A stretch of DNA of 64,000 nt. It comes from Portulaca oleracea (lineage: Eukaryota; Streptophyta; Magnoliopsida; Caryophyllales; Portulacaceae). Positions 56,943 through 64,000 of the stretch are shown piece after piece. The stretch covers positions 29,258,094-29,322,093 of the forward strand of contig CM055881.1 in the NCBI GenBank assembly GCA_029582165.1, written 5' to 3'. How positions within the stretch are numbered: position 1 is the stretch's first letter; every line of letters begins with the position of its first letter. Position numbers and translations under genes: made by a program. The notes under the pieces were generated by a model. It saw only the letters and a list, made by a program, of their open reading frames with translations, searched no databases and was not told the DNA's origin.

Positions 56943-58351
56943 TTATTCATTCCTATTTGGTCTGGCTCGCCAATTATTGAATAATGTTTCAGCTAAATTA
57001 CTTCGAAAAAGTGTCCATGCATCGGAGGTTTCAATGTAAGTCACATATTCAACTTCCTCATCACTATCATAGCCGTCATCATCATCATCATCACTTTCAT
57101 CTTCTTCATCTTCAAACACCACCTCCTGATCTGTTGGCATATACTTGCTAAGTAGGTTATGCAATAGAACACATGCTAGAACTATGCGACCTTGGGTCCG
57201 TATAGGAAAAAAGGAGGGACATCTAAGGATACCCCATCGTCCCTTTAATTGTCCAAAGCATCGCTCTATTACATTCCTAGCTTTTGAATGTTTCATGTTG
57301 AAAAACTCTTCAGCACTTATGGGTTGGTGATCTCCCCACTCTTTCAAGTGATAGCGATGACCTCTATATGGTGCTAAGAATCCCTCACAATTAGTGTATC
57401 CAGCATCTACCAAATAGTATGTACCGTGACATTTTCATGAAGAGAAGTTATTTATGATTATTGATGATCTTATAATATTGAAAATTATATATATTGTAAA
57501 GACTATTACCTTGAGGAACTTTTAAACCATTGGGCCTAGAAAGTGCATCTCGAAGGACTCGTCCATCATGTGCAGATCCTTCCCAACCGGGAAGTACGTA
57601 CATAAGTAAATTTCATGTTAGGATTGCATGCTCCTAACACATTCATAGCAAGAGTTCCCTTCCTAGTTCGATACCTGGGTCTATCCTCAGCACGTACATG
57701 GACAGGGATGTATGTACCATCTAAGGCTCCTATGCAATTCTACAAAACAACATATACGACTTTTAAGTCACACTATAGTTAGCTTTACTAAGAATACAAT
57801 TATAAAAGTTGCATTACCTTAAAACATTTCCATCTACTGTCCTCAGAGTCTTCACTTATCGGGATAGGCTTTTTGATCAACTCCATGTGTAACTTCAAAA
57901 CTGCAAGAAGACATTGATGGAAGTTTCTACTCACACTTTCACCACTCCGATAAAAATAAGTCCCTATTGTCCTATTTTTGAACTTATGAGCTAATGTGTA
58001 TAAAAACATGGCAACAATCTCTTCCAATGACATATATCTCGAACTAGCTAAGCTTCCAATATCTCTCAGCATTTCACATAGTACATAAAATGTACGTCTA
58101 TTCATACGAAGTTGGCTCTTACAAACAACATCACTATCTTTGATTAATGTATTCAAGTTCACTAATCTACGTCGCTTTTTTTCCCTATAGGACAATGTAA
58201 ACTTTTGTTTTTCATTGATAGCAATCATCATCATCAGCCACATCCAAGCCATCAAAGTAACCGCGTTTATAATAACTATAACCAGGATGAGTACTTGCAT
58301 TTGTACTCTCTTCTTCCTTCTCACTTCCATTAAACGACGGGATGGGGCCAT
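56943..58351 (-). pseudogene. Harbinger transposase (DDE_Tnp_4), frameshifted
   Basis: Exon 1 (58351 to about 57800) carries the N-terminal domain: CKSQLRMNRRTFYVLCEML, SSRYMSLEEIVAMFLYTLAHKFKNRTIGTYFYRSGESVSRNFH. After an intron, NCIGALDGTYIPV (first Asp, about 57730), then [17 protein letters not shown], whose frame is lost because GTAC is repeated near 57600. After a further intron, LVDAGYTNCEGFLAPYRG (second Asp, 57410) and ARNVIERCFGQLKGRWGIL (the catalytic Glu region), followed by a very acidic tail (EDEEDESDDDDDD). Another probable indel lies near 58205, because a better N-terminal frame is found on the other side. Introns are placed by eye. The protein family cuts and pastes the element. 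Confidence 0.85.
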
Positions 58352-59505
58352 ATTCTGTTTTAAATCATGTTCAATTATACATCATAATCTAACAATATAT
58401 TAAAAATTGAAGGCAACCAATGTAAAAACCAAATAATGGGTAGTGGAAAGATACAACAATTCAGATGACAAATTTTCCCAATACTTATCAAATTTAGATA
58501 TGGTTTATCTTTTTTTTTTTATAATTTTCGGGCAATAGCCCAAATTATTCAACACCAACGAAGGTGCCATGAAGGCACAACAGCTTACAAGGTTCGTAAA
58601 CATGATAACAAAGCCCCATCACAGAGGGTACATCATAAAACTCAAAAACATGGCAATACAGCACAGCACAACAGCAACATAGCACAAGATAATAAAGTCT
58701 AAATAAATGGCATCTTACTAAAGCCCCTCCTGCATTGTTTTTCTGTCAATTCACTCCTTCAAAAGGTACATCACAAAGCTTTATCTTTGCTAATTAAATT
58801 TAAGGGCCATATTCTACTTTATCATTGCTAATTAAATTTAGATATGGATGATGCTAATCAAAGTAATTGAAGGGCCATACTCTGCTTTATCTTTGCTAAT
58901 TAAATTTAGATACAACAATTCACACACCAAAGGGCCATATTCTGCACTACTACTGTGTTGATGTAGAAGGGAGAAAATTCCTCAGATCTGGAATATCCCC
59001 AAAGTAGAAATCCCACACAACAACAAGTAGAAATCCCAAAAGTTGATAAACAAATTCCATAATTAACAACAGAAGCACTAGCAATATCCCACACAAGAAT
59101 ATTCAGAAAAATTTGCAAAAATCTGACCTGGATGCGAGCAGGTTCTCTCGGAGAGGTGCGATCTTTGGCAGCGGTGGTGGCGCAGGCGGTGGTAAGCGAT
59201 CTTTGGCGGCGATGGTCTTGTGGCAGGCGTGATCGGAAGTGGATGGTGATGCGGCGTTGTGTCGTCTTTCCTCTCTCTGTTTAGGGTTCGTGAGTTGTGA
59301 GAGACAGCAGATAGATATCCCTCAGGGATAGTATTTGATTCCCCCCAATTATGGGATGTATCTAATTCCTCTCATTTGGGAGGGATAACAATTACTATGT
59401 AATAGTGATTCCATTCCATTTTTTGTTCTCCAAACAGGTAAAAAAAGAATAGCAACTCATTTCACCCTAATCCCATTCCTTTTTATCTCACCAAACACAC
59501 ACTGA

Positions 59506-60699
59506 GAGTTCGGGTTGGGTATGTGTGGTCGTGTGGGGGGGGGGGGGGCAAAAGTCTTAACCAACTAATTGACATTAGCATGACGAAGAAAAAAAAATAG
59601 GTTCACAACAGAAATGGCTAATAGTAGATAAGTTCTCCTTTTCTACATAGTGGTGTTGCCATTTAATGCTTAGTTATAACGAAAAATGGCTAACAGTAGA
59701 TAAGTTCAGCAATAACAAAAAGAATACAAGTCAACAGATGAAAAGGGAGTCTTTAGCCGATGGTAGGATTAAGAAAAATGCTATCAAGGAGCATAATTAC
59801 GAAATAATCTCCCTTAATTAATGAATGAAAATATGTGTAATTACCCATAAGACTTTTGATTGATCACCTGAAAAAGCCAACATCAATTTTAGGAAAGATC
59901 TTCATCTCTGATTCAATCTAGTCAACAAAATCAAATATCATGGTATTTTAAATGTAGTGTGCTAGCTATTGCTTGGGTTAGTGGTGCCTTGCTTAATTCA
60001 AAGGATTTCACATATTAGTTTCGAATTCTAATTAATAAATGATGTGTCCCAGGCACTACTAACCCTAGCTTTGAGCTATACTAACAAATGATGCTATAAA
60101 TGCAATCTAAGAGAAACATCAAATAAATTATCAGTTGAGTACTAAAACAACATGATCATAAACCCCCCCAGCCTAACCTTAGGGCCCTAAGTTATCTATC
60201 TAACAAAAGAAAAAAATTCACTACTTTTGAGCACAATTTAGTTAATACCTATAACAATATCTATTGAGTATGGTTAGCAGATGCTACAAAGAGAAGAGAC
60301 AGTTGCAATCTACCAAATTTGTGAGGCTTTCTCATCTTATTGAGTTTAGTTAGCCACATATAATAACATCAATGTAAAAGGCTCATAAGAGACAACAATT
60401 GGTTATACTAATTGCTTCTAATTACAAGGATTGAATGCATAAGACATGGAAAACGCGCAAGGAATCATAAACCCCAAAATACTAATATGAGAGATTGAAA
60501 ATAACAAAAGAGATTCAAATCACGCACCTTCATTGTTTCTCTCTCCCTAAATGACTACAAATTTGGAAAATCACTAAATTCTAGGACTAATCATGGACAA
60601 CACAAAACCGTGTTTGTAACTATCATCTTCAGCTAGTAAACTAAGTTCGCTTGGAAAGAAGGGGGAGGGGGTTGTGAATAAGTTAAATAAAACATACAT
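59506..60699. other. AT-rich intergenic DNA
   Basis: A G homopolymer lies at 59536-59549. The phrase AATGGCTAA-AGTAGATAAGTTC is repeated at 59612 and 59684. No gene is supported. Confidence 0.45.
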
Positions 60700-61078
60700 T
60701 GAAGGCAATGTTGGTTGCACATATGGCTCCATAACATTAAGCAAACTAAGGACCTCAGCAAGAGCGCGATTGTAGTCAATTGGGTTTCTTCAAGAAATGA
60801 CCTACATTATAAGAATTGGAAAACTATAAATATCATTTATTTCATTCAACATGCCCATGCTTGCATATTCAGGAGCAACATATTTACAAAAAGTCAAATT
60901 TATTCAACATACCCAAACGCTCCCCTGACACGAGTTGTAACAGAACTACTCTCAGAAGTAAGAAGCTTTGATAAGCCAAAGTAAGAACCCTTCGGGTTCC
61001 ACTGCATGTCAAGTAAAATATTACTGGACTTTATGTCCCTGTGGACGACTTCAAGCCCCTGGTAGGTTAGTCTATGAG
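60700..61078 (-). pseudogene. Receptor-like kinase catalytic-domain pseudogene
   Basis: The minus strand from 61070 reads [20 protein letters not shown] (HRD catalytic loop, subdomain VIb) and [13 protein letters not shown], where the metal-binding DFG is YFG, then [15 protein letters not shown] and a stop. About 20 bp further on the similarity resumes as YASMGMLNEINDIYSF (subdomains VIII-IX) and, in another frame, RNPIDYNRALAEV. The pattern resembles plant receptor-like cytoplasmic kinases with [15 protein letters not shown] and VTTRVMGTFGYVAPEY. Loss of the DFG aspartate, stops and frame changes show it is dead. Confidence 0.8.
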
Positions 61079-62030
61079 TAATAATTAAAGCAATGTGTTG
61101 GTTAGAAAATTGTTAAATCACAACTTATAACAATAAAAGAGGAAAATTTGGAAAGAAAAGAAACTAAAAACTCAAAGTAGCAGTAGTATATAAACAAGAA
61201 ATGTATTGGATAAATAGTTGAGAATCATAGATACTAAGCACTCATATTTCAAAAACTACATTTATGGAAATTAACATTAGATTAGGTTAGATTAGATACA
61301 TACCTCATCATATTTATCACTTTCGATATATATAATCGCAGCATGTACATCTCTATTTTGAGCCCTAGCCTCTGACTTTTGTCACGTATCAACTGCAAAA
61401 GTTTTTTTTTGAAAAAGGAGATCTTATCAAGATTTTGTAGGAATAGATCAAATTATACAGGCATAACCAAACTAAATTAAACATGCAAGCAATAGGCATA
61501 GAGGATATTTAGAATATGAGTTCTATTTGGTTTGCATGTGGAAAATATCATAAAAGATGAACCTTGGTAATCAAACACAATTATACATACTCATTTCAAA
61601 TGTGTTGACAAAGTGGGAAGAATAGGAAGAGACTTTAAAATATTGGAAAGGTGATATTGACTCTAGTTGCACCCAAACAAACCCCAGATTGTCATTTTTG
61701 CAATCATCAATTCATCAACTCAGGAAAAAAAAGCAACAAAATTAATGGAGATCAAATTTTTGAGAAGGGGAATTAGAATTTATCTATGGAGGTGAGGAGA
61801 CAGAATAAAGCGAGAGACAGAACATAGTGAGATGAAGATTGTAAGTCTAGTATATAGAGAATTCACCTGAAAGCATCAACAGAATTCTAAATTCAAGCCT
61901 CTTACAATTGATGAGGAAACTCATTAAAGTCAAGAATAATATCAGACTAACTAGCAGCAAGAATCGAGAGAACATCAGTTTATCAATGCCCATAAATAAC
62001 AAGAATGACTTACGCGCACTTTAATTTTTT
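61079..62030. other. Intergenic DNA, possibly decayed gene parts
   Basis: A short minus-strand frame near 61390-61300 (AQNRDVHAAIIYIESDKYDE) is open but unrecognised. It might be an upstream exon of the kinase pseudogene. Confidence 0.3.
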
Positions 62031-62034
62031 TTAC

Positions 62035-62165
62035 GAGGTTTCGCCCTTCCAACTCTCCAAGAAATATCTTAATTGCATGCAATGAATCATCAACATATAA
62101 CATTGGCGACACATGAGAAAATTTAACCGTCTCCTTCACAACTAAACTTGGATTATGGAGCTGGA
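62035..62165 (-). other. Unidentified conserved-looking open segment
   Basis: The minus strand reads VVKETVKFSHVSPMLYVDDSLHAIK and continues LGELEGRNLVKKIKVR without a stop. I do not recognise the family. It lies upstream, in transcription direction, of the kinase pseudogene and could belong to the same decayed locus or be a chance frame. Confidence 0.25.
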
Positions 62166-62559
62166 AGGGATCGAGATTAGCTATACATAGAAAGAAAGAA
62201 TAGATATAGAGACAGACTAGAGATGAAGAGACAGAGTGAGAAAGAATACAAATGAGGTGATGTGCATTTCTAGTTTACATATTGAACTTGTTCCCTTTTC
62301 TGACCAAATTGCCCCATTTTACAATTCATTGGAACAGTGCTTTTGATTACTATTCATTTCAACAGTAACATGAATAGTTTGGGGGATTTCAACAGTAACG
62401 TGAAATGGACCCCACACCCAACCCGGAAGTTCATTTTCTCAAGAATTCCACGGAAAGCATGGATGGAGTTGCTGGTCAAGAACTTTTAGGTTCGGACCCC
62501 AACTCTATACAGTTGAATAAGTTCCCTAATATTTTAACCACTAATATCTATAACCATAC

Positions 62560-62920
62560 TCGTTACCACACTATCCATTGAAAATGACCAGAATATATTT
62601 AAAGTGTAGACAAATTTATGTAATGTGGTGGGTATATATATTGAATATAACCACAATGTGTTCAGAGTGTGGACAAATTTATGCAATGTATTGGATATAT
62701 CTAAGCGTAAATTTCAAAGACGGTGAGTTCGGAAATATATGAGACAAATTTATGCCATGTGGTCATAGATATTAGAAGCTGTGGTCATGAATATAATTTG
62801 ACAACAAAGATATAATTTGATTTAGGGAGCTGTGTCTTGTATATAAGAGAGTGTGGTCATAGATATAATTTGATAATATTGAGTTATGGGAGTTGTGTGA
62901 TCATGAATACTAGGGAGTGT
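62560..62920. repeat. Local degenerate repeats
   Basis: Words such as GTGTRGACAAATTTATG-AATGT, GGTATATATATTGAATATAACCACAATG and GTGGTCATAGATATAATTTGA recur two to three times each. Non-coding. Confidence 0.6.
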
Positions 62921-63600
62921 AATCATGAAGTATGAGAAGGAATGATATTGGACGAAGAAATAGACCAAACAATAAAATCCTAATAGAATGTTGACTTCTG
63001 ATTTTTACCCTTTAGTTTTTTTTTAATAATAATAGAGTTAAATTTAAATAACTCAATCCCTAAATTTAAAGAAATAAATCTCTATCTTTCATTCCAATTC
63101 CATGCATTATTCTCGTTTTATTTGTATTTTTTTCGAAAATCAGTAGCTAATTTGTGGAGAAGGAAAGTGATTTTATTAATTATCATCTATCAAATCAGAT
63201 TTATACTCCCCAAATTGCTTATTCCTACCTTCATATCTTATAAAATTTTGGTATTGAATACCTTGATTATTAATATCTTAATTATATAAAATTTTCACAC
63301 AAAATAAATATTATTATATTCGTAATAAAAATATTGTCAATCAAGTATAATATTATATTTTTTTATATTAAAATACCATGTAAAAGATTATTAATTAAGG
63401 ATAAGCTGAAAAAAATGTGAAAGACAAACATTAAAAAAAAAGGGCAGATGTCGATTTTTCTTATAGGAGTCCGTAAAGCCCAATAATTTAATGGGGATCC
63501 GGCAATGCGTATCAAGTGTCAACCCTAGTTGTAATATATACTCGCAATTTCCCAAGGAAGCAAAAAGTGTGGTATTGCCACATCAATGAATAAGGGCTGG
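62921..63600. other. AT-rich upstream region of TFIIB
   Basis: No element or gene is recognised. It probably contains distal promoter sequence of the gene starting at 63828. Confidence 0.4.
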
Positions 63601-63636
63601 GATCGGAATAGATTGGGAAAATTTGGAGCCTTGATC

Positions 63637-63644
63637 TATAAATA
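63637..63644 (+). promoter_or_regulatory. TATA box of TFIIB gene
   Basis: TATAAATA lies 191 bp upstream of the ATG. A pyrimidine-rich stretch (TCTCTCTCTACC, 63674-63685) lies about 30-40 bp downstream, where transcription would start. The implied 5' untranslated region is about 155 nt. Confidence 0.65.
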
Positions 63645-63827
63645 TACACAATTTGCAGTAATCCCAGACTGTATCTCTCTCTACCTCCGATTCGATTTTG
63701 GAGGGTCTCTCAACGGTTTCAGCTGCGAAAGGAGAGAGAAAGAGAGAGACGATCGAGATTGTAACTACTGAAGAATCGAATTCTTGATCATCCCATCCCA
63801 TCAAATCAATCAATCAATCATCCATCC

Positions 63828-64000
63828 ATGGCGGATACTATGTGTGGGGATTGCAAGAAGCTGACGGAGGTTGTGTTCGATCACTCTTCTGGCGACACCG
63901 TCTGCTCTGAGTGCGGCCTTGTCTTGGAGTCTCACTCCATTGATGAGACCTCCGAGTGGCGTACTTTTGCCGATTCAGCCGACGATCACGATCCTAATCG
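63828..64000 (+). CDS. TFIIB: Transcription initiation factor IIB (TFIIB), first exon, partial
   Basis: The ATG at 63828, in a good context (CATCCATGGCGG), opens a frame that runs off the window after 57 codons. It has the N-terminal zinc ribbon with Cys6-x2-Cys9 and Cys26-x2-Cys29 (MCGDCKK ... VCSECGLV). The B-reader segment [15 protein letters not shown] follows, nearly invariant in plant TFIIB. TFIIB bridges TBP at the promoter and RNA polymerase II and helps set the start site. The cyclin-like repeats that bind TBP and DNA lie beyond the window. A BRF-type or plant-specific TFIIB-related protein is less likely, because [12 protein letters not shown] is characteristic of true TFIIB. No damage is seen, so it is probably a working gene. 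Confidence 0.95.
   Translation, partial: MADTMCGDCKKLTEVVFDHSSGDTVCSECGLVLESHSIDETSEWRTFADSADDHDPN

Larger units (their letters stand above)
54842..59502 (-). mobile_element. PIF/Harbinger DNA transposon, two-gene type
   Basis: The left terminus is GGGCCTGTTTGGAGAGATTTCAGGAATGGGAT and the inverted right terminus GTGTGTGTTTGGTGAGATAAAAAGGAATGGGAT. The flanks share TGA (54839-54841 and 59503-59505), a variant of the usual TTA/TAA TSD. It carries both genes expected of this superfamily on the minus strand: a Myb/SANT-like DNA-binding protein (55537-56661) and a DDE transposase (56943-58351). Both are damaged, so it is a former autonomous element. A GC-rich leader at 59130-59290 precedes the transposase gene. 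Confidence 0.85.

Noticed and set aside
56943..58351. Harbinger transposase as a domesticated host gene
   Set aside because: It is framed by TIRs and a TSD-like TGA and contains frameshifts, so it is a decayed transposon gene.
63583..63813. Minus-strand 76-codon frame upstream of TFIIB
   Set aside because: It overlaps the TATA box and 5' leader of TFIIB and has no recognisable motif.
1..64000. Evidence for a new defence or other multi-gene system
   Set aside because: All recognisable coding sequence is transposon-derived, a kinase relic or TFIIB. No conserved cluster of unknown genes was seen.

Overview
This window is plant nuclear DNA, most likely from a eudicot with a repeat-rich genome. 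The evidence is strong AT richness, plant-type LINEs, Ty3-gypsy and Ty1-copia remnants, Helitrons, Stowaway, Tourist, hAT and Mutator MITEs, and the first exon of a plant-type TFIIB gene. I cannot name the species. The first six bases are a HindIII site, which would fit a BAC end. I found no bacterial or organellar operon, CRISPR array or phage system, and no credible new biological system. What stands out is layered transposon nesting, in which insertion order can be read from target-site duplications (TSDs) and from reading frames that rejoin across insertions.

Layout, 1-13.8 kb: a Pack-MULE-like element with about 108-bp terminal inverted repeats (TIRs), broken by a Helitron; a long-TIR MITE in an AT tract; a TTA-flanked MITE; a small TRIM element; a probable long gypsy LTR; decayed retroelement and Stowaway sequence. 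14-20.6 kb: Mutator-type fold-back MITEs (one with a perfect 9-bp TSD), a clean Stowaway, and five tandem Helitron 5' termini sharing one 3' end. 20.7-24.3 kb: a dead copia element on the minus strand whose RT region holds a LINE fragment, itself split by a 613-bp LTR-type element with TSD AGCCT. 24.8-28 kb: a LINE 3' fragment between two AT microsatellites, further MITEs including a hAT type, a SINE and a fold-back element.

28.0-36.7 kb: two head-to-tail minus-strand Helitrons. At the same internal position one holds a 258-bp Stowaway and the other a 6.9-kb mariner-like element (MLE). The MLE contains a transposase remnant, a tRNA-like sequence, possible captured exon DNA and a 3.44-kb gypsy LTR. 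37.2-41.3 kb: a TTA-flanked MITE split by a gag-only gypsy element with TSD GAGAG. 41.4-50.5 kb: two minus-strand LINEs. The first lacks its RT and carries a 1.35-kb Helitron; the second is nearly full length (ORF1, endonuclease, RT, zf-RVT) but has stops and frameshifts. A chromovirus integrase tail and LTR start lie between them.

51-64 kb: a hAT MITE, a fold-back MITE, a 21-bp minisatellite, a 4.66-kb PIF/Harbinger element with decayed Myb-like and transposase genes, a receptor-like kinase pseudogene, and finally the promoter and first exon of TFIIB. TFIIB is the only gene here that looks functional. Every other coding feature belongs to a mobile element or is broken.
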